From positions 57,687 through 121,686 of the forward strand of contig DFXE01000008.1 of assembly GCA_002381645.1 (NCBI GenBank): a stretch of DNA of 64,000 nt. Direction: 5' to 3'. Source of the DNA: Bacteroidales bacterium UBA4116. GTDB taxonomy: Bacteria; Bacteroidota; Bacteroidia; Bacteroidales; Tannerellaceae. This document shows positions 34,951 through 43,176 of the stretch, one piece after another; the stretch's first letter is position 1; each line of letters starts with the position of its first letter. Under the pieces are notes generated by a model. That model was not told the origin of the DNA and did not search any database. It saw nothing but the letters and a program-made list of their open reading frames with translations. A program made the position numbers and the translations under genes.

Positions 34951-35553
34951 TCAAAAACGGTAACTGAATAATGCAAAAAAGGATACTTGCAATATTTTCC
35001 GCCGCGTAGATTGATCCAACAAAAGATTATCCTTATAATTAAGGTCAAAATCAGACATTCCCACACCGGCAGAAAATAACCAACTATCCAAATCCAAGGT
35101 CAGATATGCCTTTACCTGTGAGAACAACCATGCCGGACCACGCCGGTGAGCTGCTTGATTATTTGGGGGGAAACTAAGGTCGCAAAGTAATCCGGGTTCA
35201 ATATTAAACACAAATATATCCTCTTCGGATTCTTTCAGTAACGGCACACGGAACCGCAAAGCCGGCCTAAACAACAAAGCACTTTTATATCCCATTTTAC
35301 GTCTTATTTCCCATAATTCATATAAATCATCCTCGTACCGGCTAAAAAAATATTCAAACATCTGATCCATCATATTTAGGGCCACGGTCAGTCCTATATT
35401 TTTATGAAACAGGAAAGAATATCCAAACTCTATTTCCCATGCGCTTTGGGTATTAAGCCCCATACTCAGCTGGATTTCATTTTTATGAAATTTTTGCTGA
35501 GAAGAGCTGTTAAAAAAAATACAACAAAAAAATATCAGTAGAAGATGTTTCAT
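34951..35553 (-). CDS. Outer-membrane beta-barrel-like protein of unknown function
   Basis: A 200-residue protein with a signal peptide (MKHLLLIFFCCIFFNSSSQQ). The rest alternates hydrophobic and polar residues as in a small beta-barrel (IQLSMGLNTQSAWEIEFGYS, SALLFRPALRFRVPLL, WLFSAGVGMSDFDLNY). The last residues FFALFSYRF, with a terminal aromatic Phe, are the signature recognised by the BAM machinery. ATG 35553 is chosen because it starts the signal peptide. A longer frame begins at 35595. No specific family recognised. It lies downstream of ferritin on the same strand, but a terminator separates them. Confidence 0.65.
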   Translation of the reverse strand: MKHLLLIFFCCIFFNSSSQQKFHKNEIQLSMGLNTQSAWEIEFGYSFLFHKNIGLTVALNMMDQMFEYFFSRYEDDLYELWEIRRKMGYKSALLFRPALRFRVPLLKESEEDIFVFNIEPGLLCDLSFPPNNQAAHRRGPAWLFSQVKAYLTLDLDSWLFSAGVGMSDFDLNYKDNLLLDQSTRRKILQVSFFALFSYRF

Positions 35554-35635
35554 TTTTATTCCTGGTTTACTGATATGACAGGAAAGAAGAAACATCCCCC
35601 TACTTCATATAAAGTTTTTTCTACAATAAATGAAA

Positions 35636-35660
35636 AAGGCTATCCGGGGTGGATAGCCTT
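35636..35660 (-). terminator. Terminator of the ferritin gene
   Basis: AAGGCTATCC (35636-35645) and GGATAGCCTT (35651-35660) form a 10-bp stem with a 5-base loop. On the minus strand it is followed by TTTTTCATTTATT, just past the ferritin stop at 35672. Confidence 0.85.
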
Positions 35661-35671
35661 CAGATTATTTT

Positions 35672-36154
35672 TTACCGTTTACCCAGGTCACGGTCAATAC
35701 AATACAAACCATGTACGCCATAGACAGCAAATTTGTCCAGAATCCCTTTTGCCGTTTCTTCTTCTTCTACCTGTTCGCGCACGAACCACCAAAGAAAATC
35801 CTGCGTTGCTTTATCGTTTTCAGCAATAGCAACATCCATCAATTTATCAATCCTTTCCGATACATGAAGTTCGTGTTTATATACATTCTCAAATACGTCC
35901 TGAGGGCTTTCCCATTTTGCGGGAACAGCATCAATCTGTCCGATTATGGCTTTTCCTCCACGTTTAACAGAATAATCAATCAATTTATGTGCATGCTCCA
36001 ATTCTTCTTCAGATTGCTTTTTCATCCAGTGGGCACATCCCTCAAGGCCTGCTTCCATAAAATACACTGCCATCGATAAATAAAGATTCGACGACCACAT
36101 TTCTGCTTTAATCTGCTCATTAAAAGCATCAGACAATTTCTTTGTTAAATTCAT
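35672..36154 (-). CDS. ftnA: Ferritin
   Basis: A 160-residue non-haem ferritin that oxidises Fe(II) and stores iron in a 24-subunit shell in the cytoplasm. The four-helix bundle is complete in length. Ferroxidase-centre residues are visible: Glu18 in KAEMWSSNLYLSM, Glu51 and His54 in SEEELEHAHKLIDY, and further acidic residues in VYKHELHVSERIDKL and REQVEEEETAKGI. The final DRDLGKR is typical of bacterial ferritins. It has its own minus-strand -7 box and terminator, so it is a single-gene unit. Iron or oxidative-stress control is likely but no operator was recognised. Confidence 0.96.
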   Translation of the reverse strand: MNLTKKLSDAFNEQIKAEMWSSNLYLSMAVYFMEAGLEGCAHWMKKQSEEELEHAHKLIDYSVKRGGKAIIGQIDAVPAKWESPQDVFENVYKHELHVSERIDKLMDVAIAENDKATQDFLWWFVREQVEEEETAKGILDKFAVYGVHGLYCIDRDLGKR

Positions 36155-36212
36155 ATTATTGATATTAAATGCTATTTGTTATTAATAAAACACGACTGTA
36201 GAAAATTTTGTT

Positions 36213-36299
36213 CAAAGTTAATTTTTTCTACTTATAATAAAAGCATAAATAAAAATTGAATATTACATATAGCTAAAACCTTATATTTGTAAGTCCGGG
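36213..36299. promoter_or_regulatory. Divergent -7 boxes of ferritin (minus) and DUF4153 (plus) genes
   Basis: On the minus strand TAACTTTG (36213-36220) lies 59 bases upstream of the ferritin start. On the plus strand TATATTTG (36292-36299) lies 60 bases upstream of the DUF4153 start. Both match TAnnTTTG exactly. The -33 elements are not clear. Confidence 0.5.
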
Positions 36300-36359
36300 A
36301 CTGTTCGAATTTATTCTGAACTAATTTTAACCATTAAAAAGGGCATAAATAATCATTTT

Positions 36360-37850
36360 ATGAAAACAAAAATCCAAGCAATAGCCGGACAGTTAAAAAC
36401 GGCAATTTTACGAAATCCTGCCGAAGTCCTTTTATCATTGACTTTCTTTGTCCTGGGTTGTATATATGCATATGATCTTTCTTTGCCGGTTGAATTTATA
36501 CTTGTTTATTTCCCTGCATTTTTCTTTATCACTTATGCGTTGAATTATACCACCGAAAATAAGAGAATAAGATTCATTTATTACTTATCAACCCTATTAT
36601 TCATACCATTTATTGGATACGATAAGTTTTACTATACCCCTGTTTACCCTATTACCATAATAATATCTCAACTGGTCTACCTGGTAAGCCGGAGGCAGAT
36701 CAACAATACGTTATTTATCAGGGAAAGTTTAAGATATCTCAAAGCATTATTTTCAGCATTTTTGCTTGCATGTATTGCCTGTCTGGTTACATTGTCTATT
36801 TATTTTTCAATCAGCTATATATTCGAAATCTGGCAAACGAGAACAGGCGAAACCGTTTCATGTATATCTTTTTTTGCCTTCATACTTATTTTACCCTTAC
36901 TATTTCTTATGTTTGACAACAAGAAGGAAGAGCATCAAACATACAATAAGTTATTCGACGTTTTATTGAACTATGTATTGTCGCCTGCTTTAATCATATA
37001 TGCAGCGATCTTATACCTTTACTTTATAAAGATCACACTACAATGGTCGTTACCTAAAGGAGGCATAGCATACATTGTTGTCAGCTTCATTACCGCCGTC
37101 TTTATACTGAGAGGTTGCCAGCCATTTCTCCGACGCAGATATTATGACTGGTTTTACAAATATGCAAGTATAACCGTATTACCCGCTTTAGTAATGTATT
37201 GGATAGGAGCATATTACCGAATCAACCAGTACGGTTTTACCGAACTCCGGGTGTATTTAGTAATTACCGGGGTAATTTTAACTGTTATGACTTTCATTTT
37301 CTTTTCCAAACAATGGGGACGGTACCTTTATGTTGCATACATTACAATTATTTTATTATCTGCCGTTACGTATATTCCTGGAATGAGTGCTAAAAATATA
37401 GAACATTATTCACAGGAATACAGGAAAAGAAAAGGAATTGGCAATCCCGAAAATCCTACCCGGAGCTTCTCATCTTACTATATTGAAAGTGCTGCTCCTA
37501 TAAATATTGAGGATTTTACCACAGTCATTCCCGTATCATTTTATAGAAGAAAAGGTGAAGCTTTCTGGATAAATTACATACATATGCAACCGGATGACTC
37601 TATTTATTTTTATTCTCCGGAAGATGAAGTGATTTTTGCTGATAATGTACAATCTTTTTTTAATAAACAATTAACAAAAGCAGGAATTCAGTTAGGCGAT
37701 TCAATACCCGGGTCCGAATTTGCCAGGTTATTACAATATGATATGGATTCTGCCATGCTGGTATTCCGGGATATTTCTGTTTCACGCGATACGTTAGGAA
37801 AACCGTATAAAGTAGACTATCTGACACCTTATATATATTTAAAAAAATAA
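36360..37850 (+). CDS. DUF4153 integral membrane protein
   Basis: A 496-residue polytopic membrane protein. About ten hydrophobic helices are visible between residues 20 and 345 (LLSLTFFVLGCIYAYDL, ILVYFPAFFFITYALNY, ALFSAFLLACIACLVTLSIY, FFAFILILPLLFLMF, ITVLPALVMYWIGAYY, YVAYITIILLSAVTYIPG). A soluble C-terminal domain of about 140 residues follows (SFYRRKGEAFWINYIHMQPD). This matches the DUF4153 family, whose function is not known. The Nudix gene begins 5 bases after its stop, so the two are co-transcribed. Confidence 0.8.
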   Translation: MKTKIQAIAGQLKTAILRNPAEVLLSLTFFVLGCIYAYDLSLPVEFILVYFPAFFFITYALNYTTENKRIRFIYYLSTLLFIPFIGYDKFYYTPVYPITIIISQLVYLVSRRQINNTLFIRESLRYLKALFSAFLLACIACLVTLSIYFSISYIFEIWQTRTGETVSCISFFAFILILPLLFLMFDNKKEEHQTYNKLFDVLLNYVLSPALIIYAAILYLYFIKITLQWSLPKGGIAYIVVSFITAVFILRGCQPFLRRRYYDWFYKYASITVLPALVMYWIGAYYRINQYGFTELRVYLVITGVILTVMTFIFFSKQWGRYLYVAYITIILLSAVTYIPGMSAKNIEHYSQEYRKRKGIGNPENPTRSFSSYYIESAAPINIEDFTTVIPVSFYRRKGEAFWINYIHMQPDDSIYFYSPEDEVIFADNVQSFFNKQLTKAGIQLGDSIPGSEFARLLQYDMDSAMLVFRDISVSRDTLGKPYKVDYLTPYIYLKK

Positions 37851-37854
37851 TGGG

Positions 37855-38481
37855 ATGAAAAAAGAAGAAAACCTTATTTTACTGGCACAACGCATCAGGG
37901 CGCTTTCCCAAAACGGTCTCACCTATTCTTTAAGTGAATACGATACAGAACGGTACGAAGAACTAATACAGATCAGTAATAAAATAACAGCCCTTTCCAC
38001 CGGCATCGGAGAAGATGTTATCAACTCTCTTTATATTCCTGCCAAAGAGTATATTACTCCCAAAGTTGATATCCGGGCTGTTGTTTTCAATCAAGAAAAA
38101 GAAATACTTCTGGTTAAAGAAAAAGCAGACGGTTTATGGTCACTTCCTGGAGGATGGGCCGATGTAGGCTATTCCCCCAAAGAAATTGCAGTAAAAGAAG
38201 TCAAAGAAGAAACCGGACTTGAAGTCGAAGCGGTCCGGCTACTATCAGTAATAGACATGAGTAAGCATCCCCATCCGGCAATACCTTTCTATGTTTACAA
38301 ATTTTTTATTCATTGCAGAATAAAAAGCGGAATATTTACAGAAACATTTGATATCCTGGATAAAGGATTTTTCTCAATCAATAAACTTCCACCTTTGTCT
38401 TTAGAAAGGGTACTGCCCGAACAAATTAAGGAAATGGCACAAAACATCGAAAATCCATCTGCACAAGTGTATTTAGACTAA
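37855..38481 (+). CDS. Nudix hydrolase with NUDIX_N domain
   Basis: A 208-residue cytoplasmic pyrophosphohydrolase, probably acting on a nucleoside diphosphate-X substrate such as ADP-ribose. The N-terminal helical domain (about 5-65: LILLAQRIRALSQNGLTYSL) is the NUDIX_N type. The Nudix box at about 99-122 reads GGWADVGYSPKEIAVKEVKE, then ETGLEV. The first Glu of the consensus Gx5E is Tyr here, but the catalytic REUxEE part (KEVKEETG) is intact. Related NUDIX_N proteins also vary at that first position. It follows the DUF4153 gene by 4 bases. Confidence 0.88.
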   Translation: MKKEENLILLAQRIRALSQNGLTYSLSEYDTERYEELIQISNKITALSTGIGEDVINSLYIPAKEYITPKVDIRAVVFNQEKEILLVKEKADGLWSLPGGWADVGYSPKEIAVKEVKEETGLEVEAVRLLSVIDMSKHPHPAIPFYVYKFFIHCRIKSGIFTETFDILDKGFFSINKLPPLSLERVLPEQIKEMAQNIENPSAQVYLD

Positions 38482-38569
38482 AAAATATAGTAAGCATGTT
38501 GCAGAAAGCCATTCTTATACCTAAAACCAAAAAAACTATCTGTCACCGAAAATTGTTAATTAAATATCG

Positions 38570-38577
38570 TATCTTTG
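38570..38577 (+). promoter_or_regulatory. TAnnTTTG -7 box of the DUF4290-murA-rimM run
   Basis: TATCTTTG, an exact -7 consensus 20 bases upstream of the DUF4290 start at 38598. It is the probable promoter of the envelope gene block. Confidence 0.5.
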
Positions 38578-38597
38578 CAAGCTAAATATCTTAATGA

Positions 38598-39224
38598 ATG
38601 AATTATAACACCGAACTTAAAAAACTGGCTTTGCCCGAGTATGGCCGGAATATCCAAAACATGGTTGATTATTGCGTATCTATTCCCGAAAAGGAAGAGC
38701 GTCAACGCTGTGCCAATTCGATTATAAATATAATGGGTAATATGTTTCCTCACTTACGGGATGTGAATGATTTTAAACATATCCTGTGGGATCACCTGGC
38801 TATCATGTCGGACTTCAAACTGGATATTGACTATCCTTACGAGATCATAAAAAAAGAGAACCTTTACAGCAAACCTCCCCGTATTCCTTATAATAATTCG
38901 CGTATACGTTACCGCCATTACGGTAAAACATTGGAATTGATGATACGTAAAGCGAATGAATTAGAAGAAGGGGAAGAGAAGAGTTATCTTATCCATTTAC
39001 TGGCAAACCAGATGAAAAAATCGTTCCTTACCTGGAATAAGGAATCGGTAGACGACCGCAAAATCTTTAAAGACCTCGACGAATTATCACAGGGCAAAAT
39101 AGTTCTGAACGAAGAAGAATATAAATTGACGGAAAGCAGGGAAATACTTGCCCGCAATAACAATAATAACAATAACAACAACAATAATAATAACAAGAAA
39201 AACCATTCTCGTAAAAACAGATGA
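38598..39224 (+). CDS. DUF4290 protein with poly-asparagine tail
   Basis: A 208-residue cytoplasmic protein of the Bacteroidetes DUF4290 family, function unknown. The conserved part (1-185) has LALPEYGRNIQNMVDY, IINIMGNMFPHLRDVNDFKH, WDHLAIMSDFKLDIDYPYEI and LIHLLANQMKKSFLTWNKES. The tail holds 13 consecutive Asn residues encoded by mixed AAC/AAT codons (about 39156-39195), then a Lys/Arg-rich end. Its stop overlaps the murA start by 4 bases (ATGA), implying translational coupling. DUF4290 next to murA is a recurring arrangement in this phylum. Confidence 0.88.
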   Translation: MNYNTELKKLALPEYGRNIQNMVDYCVSIPEKEERQRCANSIINIMGNMFPHLRDVNDFKHILWDHLAIMSDFKLDIDYPYEIIKKENLYSKPPRIPYNNSRIRYRHYGKTLELMIRKANELEEGEEKSYLIHLLANQMKKSFLTWNKESVDDRKIFKDLDELSQGKIVLNEEEYKLTESREILARNNNNNNNNNNNNNKKNHSRKNR

Positions 39225-40525
39225 GTTCTTTTGTTATAGAAGGCGGTTGCAGATTGTGCGGGGAAATCGTTCCCCAGGGGGCAAAAAATGAAGCATTGGA
39301 AGTAATCTGCGCCGTTTTACTTACTTCCGAAAAGATCACCATACACAATATTCCCGATATATTGGATGTAAATAACCTCATCCAGCTTCTACGTGATATG
39401 CAGGTAAAAGTAGAACGCCTGTCTTCTGATACCTACTCGTTTATAGCTGATGATATTGATCTGGATTATCTTAAAACAGACGATTTCCTACGTAAGAGTA
39501 CATCCTTACGTGGCTCGGTGATGATTGTAGGACCTTTGGTTGCCCGTTTCGGCAAAGCATTGATCCCTCAACCGGGAGGCGATAAAATAGGACGCCGACG
39601 TTTAGATACTCATTTTGTTGGAATACAAAAATTAGGGGCGACCTTTAAATACAATCCGGGCCGCCAGTTGTATGAAATTGAAGCCGGCCGCCTGACAGGA
39701 ACATATATGTTGCTGGATGAAGCGTCGGTCACTGGTACAGCCAATATACTAATGGCATCTGTACTGGCCCGGGGCACCACAACTATCTATAATGCAGCTT
39801 GCGAACCTTACCTTCAACAATTATGTGCAATGCTGAACCGCATGGGTGCACAAATTTCCGGTGTGGGCTCCAACCTCCTCACGATTGAAGGTGTAGAATC
39901 TCTGGGGGGGACAACACACACCATATTGCCCGACATGATTGAAGTGGGAAGTTTTATAGGTATGGCCGCCATGACAGCTTCCGATATTACCATTAAAAAC
40001 ACGGGATATGAAAAGCTGGGTATCATACCCGAATCATTTCGGCGGTTAGGTATTACGGTGGAAAAACAGGGAGATGACATACATATACCAACCCATGAGA
40101 CATATCAAATAGAAACATTTATCGACGGTTCTATCATGACTATAGCCGATGCACCCTGGCCGGGACTAACACCCGATTTATTGAGTGTATTACTGGTAGT
40201 GGCAACCCAGGCTGTAGGAAGTGTTTTAATCCATCAGAAAATGTTTGAAAGCCGCTTGTTTTTTGTTGATAAGCTGATAGATATGGGAGCCCAGATCATT
40301 CTTTGCGATCCGCATCGCGCAACGGTCATCGGGCTTGGGAATCGGTTCAAACTACGCGGTTCCAATATGATCTCCCCGGATATCCGGGCAGGTATCGCAT
40401 TATTGATTGCTGCGATGAGTGCAGAAGGTACTAGCCATATCCACAATATCGATCAGATAGATCGGGGGTATCAGGAAATAGACAAACGGTTAAACAGCAT
40501 AGGAGCCCGGATCACACGGCTTTAG
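39221..40525 (+). CDS. murA: UDP-N-acetylglucosamine 1-carboxyvinyltransferase
   Basis: A 434-residue cytoplasmic enzyme adding enolpyruvate from PEP to UDP-GlcNAc, the first committed step of peptidoglycan synthesis. Family motifs: GAKNEALEV (Lys22), SLRGSVMIVGPLVARFG, DEASVTGTANILMASVLA, PDMIEVGSFIGMAAM and ESRLFFVDKLIDMGA. The active-site loop reads PQPGGDKIGRRRLD. Asp121 replaces the Cys that fosfomycin alkylates in the E. coli enzyme (Cys115). The same Cys-to-Asp change gives natural fosfomycin insensitivity in mycobacteria and chlamydiae, so it is expected here. It overlaps DUF4290 by 4 bases and precedes rimM by 9. Confidence 0.97.
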   Translation: MSSFVIEGGCRLCGEIVPQGAKNEALEVICAVLLTSEKITIHNIPDILDVNNLIQLLRDMQVKVERLSSDTYSFIADDIDLDYLKTDDFLRKSTSLRGSVMIVGPLVARFGKALIPQPGGDKIGRRRLDTHFVGIQKLGATFKYNPGRQLYEIEAGRLTGTYMLLDEASVTGTANILMASVLARGTTTIYNAACEPYLQQLCAMLNRMGAQISGVGSNLLTIEGVESLGGTTHTILPDMIEVGSFIGMAAMTASDITIKNTGYEKLGIIPESFRRLGITVEKQGDDIHIPTHETYQIETFIDGSIMTIADAPWPGLTPDLLSVLLVVATQAVGSVLIHQKMFESRLFFVDKLIDMGAQIILCDPHRATVIGLGNRFKLRGSNMISPDIRAGIALLIAAMSAEGTSHIHNIDQIDRGYQEIDKRLNSIGARITRL

Positions 40526-40534
40526 ACGAACTAT

Positions 40535-41056
40535 ATGATAAAAAAGGAAGACTTGGTTAAAATAGGGTATTTTTCCAAACCTCATGGAATAAAAGGTGAG
40601 ATAAATTTAGTTACAACGAGTAATTTGCTCGATGGCCTCGATGAACCATATATTATTTGTGAGATGGAAGGCATTCCCGTACCTTTTTTCATAGAGGAAT
40701 ACCGTTATAAGTCAGATACTATTATACTGGTAAAACTGGAAAATGTAGATTCGGAAGAAGCCGCCCGCGAATTCATAAACCATGATGTATATTATCCGTT
40801 AAGTGCCATACCCGATAACGATCTCATAGGAGATGTTACCTGGGATAGCTTCATCGGATATACGGTATCAGATGAAAAACATGGCAACCTGGGAGAAATC
40901 ACTAACGTTGACGAAAGTACAATAAATGTATTGTTAGAAATAAATTATAAGGGTAACGAATTGCTTCTTCCGGCTGCAGATGAATTAATTACTTCAGTTG
41001 ATCATACAAAAAAACACATGACGGTTTCAATACCTGACGGGTTATTGGATATATAG
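40535..41056 (+). CDS. rimM: Ribosome maturation factor RimM
   Basis: A 173-residue 16S rRNA processing factor that assists 30S head assembly by binding S19. N-terminal RimM domain (VKIGYFSKPHGIKGEINLVT, then FIEEYRYKSDTIILVKLENV, EEAAREFINHDVYYPLS) and C-terminal PRC-barrel (DSFIGYTVSDEKHGNLGEIT, ELLLPAADELITSVDHTKKH). Full length, nine bases after murA and in the same transcription unit. Confidence 0.96.
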   Translation: MIKKEDLVKIGYFSKPHGIKGEINLVTTSNLLDGLDEPYIICEMEGIPVPFFIEEYRYKSDTIILVKLENVDSEEAAREFINHDVYYPLSAIPDNDLIGDVTWDSFIGYTVSDEKHGNLGEITNVDESTINVLLEINYKGNELLLPAADELITSVDHTKKHMTVSIPDGLLDI

Positions 41057-41101
41057 AACGTTAATAAGCGTAAACTACTTCCCTTGGGATAAGGTTTTTA
41101 C

Positions 41102-41109
41102 TACTTTTG
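41102..41109 (+). promoter_or_regulatory. TAnnTTTG -7 box of the M23 peptidase gene
   Basis: TACTTTTG, exact -7 consensus, 17 bases before the peptidase start and inside the 70-base gap after rimM. Suggests a second promoter in the block. Confidence 0.45.
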
Positions 41110-41126
41110 CGCATTAATATTCATGC

Positions 41127-41999
41127 ATGGCGAAAAATCATAACAAAAAAGGAACAAAGTCATTCTGGCATCGGATACGATTCAAATACAAACTCGCTTT
41201 CTTCAATGAAAGCACTTTAGAGGAAGTTTGGTCGTTCCGGTTATCACAACTTACGGCTTTTACGATGCTCGGTACATTTGCCCTGTTCCTTATTATTATT
41301 ACTTCGCTTATTATTATTACAACACCTATCCGTAATTATTTACCGGGTTACTTAGATGTGGAAGTACGAAAAGAAATTGTACAGAATGCGCTACGCGCCG
41401 ATTCACTGGAGAGGGTACTCGCAGTACAGGCGCTTTATCTGGAAAATGTTGCAGGTATACTGACCGGAACAATGCCGCTGGATTCTATCCGTGAAATCGA
41501 TTCGTTAGCACACGCAAATGCAAATTATGAAATACCACGTACCCAGCAGGAAGAGGAATTTGTAAAAAGTTTTGAAGAAGAAGAGAAATATAATCTTACC
41601 ACTTTAAATCCCAACCATACTCCAACCGACGCTATTTTCTTTTATAAACCCGTCAATGGTATGATCTCTTCACGTTACGAATCGGATATCCGCCACTACG
41701 GTGTCGACCTTGTAGCTGCACCTAAAGAAAGTGTACTCGCCACATTGGACGGAACCGTAATCTTTACCGGATTCGATCCCCAATACGGGAATGTCATACA
41801 AATCCAACATAAAAATGGTTTTGTCTCTATATATAAACATAACGAACTGTTGCTAAAACGGATGGGAGACCAGGTAATAGCCGGGGAAGCTATTGCACTG
41901 GTAGGTAACACAGGTAATCTTTCTACCGGACCGCATCTTCATTTCGAATTATGGTACAGGGGAACTCCTCTCAACCCTGAAGAGTATATTGCTTTTTAA
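41127..41999 (+). CDS. M23-family (LytM-type) peptidoglycan peptidase, membrane-anchored
   Basis: A 290-residue protein with a cytoplasmic N-terminus, one membrane helix at about 48-68 (TMLGTFALFLIIITSLIIIT), and a periplasmic coiled linker. The C-terminal LytM domain (about 170-285) keeps its metal ligands: the H and D of RHYGVDLV and the H-x-H of GPHLHFELWYRG. A YKHNELL motif is also present. It should cut peptide cross-links or activate other hydrolases during growth. The stop is followed after one base by the dxr start, so translation is closely coupled. Confidence 0.92.
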   Translation: MAKNHNKKGTKSFWHRIRFKYKLAFFNESTLEEVWSFRLSQLTAFTMLGTFALFLIIITSLIIITTPIRNYLPGYLDVEVRKEIVQNALRADSLERVLAVQALYLENVAGILTGTMPLDSIREIDSLAHANANYEIPRTQQEEEFVKSFEEEEKYNLTTLNPNHTPTDAIFFYKPVNGMISSRYESDIRHYGVDLVAAPKESVLATLDGTVIFTGFDPQYGNVIQIQHKNGFVSIYKHNELLLKRMGDQVIAGEAIALVGNTGNLSTGPHLHFELWYRGTPLNPEEYIAF

Positions 42000-42000
42000 T

Positions 42001-43149
42001 ATGAAAAGAAAATTAGCCATATTAGGTTCTACAGGTTCAATAGGCACTCAGGCGCTTGAAGTAGTTAGCGAACATGCCGACCTTTTAGAAATATATGCTT
42101 TAACAGCAAACAACAATGTTGATCTGCTGATCGAACAGGCACGTATTTTTCAACCCGAAATGGTAGTTATTGCCAATGAAGATAAATATACTCTCCTGAA
42201 AGAGGCATTAAATAACTACCCTATAAAAGTATGGGCGGGTAAAAAAGCTATTGCGGAAGTAGTACAATCCGAACCAATCGACATGGTGTTAACGGCAATG
42301 GTAGGTTATTCGGGCCTGATGCCGACTGTTTCTGCCATTAAAGCCGGGAAAGCTATAGCCCTGGCCAATAAGGAAACATTAGTGGTTGCCGGCGAGATGA
42401 TCACTTCCCTTGCCACGGAAAATAAAGTTCCTGTATTACCTGTTGACTCCGAACATTCAGCTATTTTTCAATGTTTAAATGGTGAATGGGAAAATCCGGT
42501 TGAAAAAATAATTCTTACAGCTTCCGGTGGTCCGTTTCGTACTAAATCTATCGAAGAACTGGGAACTGTAACAAAAGAACAGGCGTTAAAACATCCGAAC
42601 TGGGACATGGGTGCAAAAGTAACTATCGATTCCGCAAGCATGATGAACAAAGGATTCGAAATGATCGAAGCGAAATGGTTATTTGGTATATCACCCGATA
42701 AGATTCAGGTATTGGTCCATCCTCAATCCGTTATTCATTCCATGGTTCAGTTCGAAGACGGCGCAGTGATGGCTCAATTGGGCATTCCGGATATGAAATT
42801 ACCTATCAGTTATGCTTTTTCATATCCAAAACGGTTACCCAGCGAAGCATTCCGCTTGGATTTTAGCCAATACAATACACTTACATTCGAAGAGCCGGAT
42901 AGGGAACGTTTCCGTAACCTGGATTTCGCATTCGAAGCTATCCGTAAAGGCGGAAATATGCCCTGTATATTAAATGCGGCAAATGAAATAGCCGTAGCAG
43001 CTTTCCTTCAGGATAAAACAGGTTTTCTACAAATGAGTAAAATAATCGAACAAACGATGCAGCAGGCATCTTTTATTCCGAATCCGTCATACGATGATTA
43101 TGTTGCAGCAGATCAGGAAGCACGGAAGATCGCTTCGGAGTTAATATAA
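42001..43149 (+). CDS. dxr: 1-deoxy-D-xylulose 5-phosphate reductoisomerase
   Basis: A 382-residue enzyme converting DXP to MEP with NADPH in isoprenoid precursor synthesis, the target of fosmidomycin. NADPH-binding loop GSTGSIG at residues 9-15. Metal and substrate motifs LPVDSEHSAIFQCL, TASGGPFRT, DMGAKVTIDSASMMNKGFE and VHPQSVIHSMVQFEDG are intact. ATG 42001 is preferred over a TTG at 41989 that would overlap the peptidase. It lies between the M23 peptidase and rseP, a common Bacteroidetes order. Confidence 0.97.
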   Translation: MKRKLAILGSTGSIGTQALEVVSEHADLLEIYALTANNNVDLLIEQARIFQPEMVVIANEDKYTLLKEALNNYPIKVWAGKKAIAEVVQSEPIDMVLTAMVGYSGLMPTVSAIKAGKAIALANKETLVVAGEMITSLATENKVPVLPVDSEHSAIFQCLNGEWENPVEKIILTASGGPFRTKSIEELGTVTKEQALKHPNWDMGAKVTIDSASMMNKGFEMIEAKWLFGISPDKIQVLVHPQSVIHSMVQFEDGAVMAQLGIPDMKLPISYAFSYPKRLPSEAFRLDFSQYNTLTFEEPDRERFRNLDFAFEAIRKGGNMPCILNAANEIAVAAFLQDKTGFLQMSKIIEQTMQQASFIPNPSYDDYVAADQEARKIASELI

Positions 43150-43176
43150 AACTAAATTAAAAAAGAAAAACAATAA

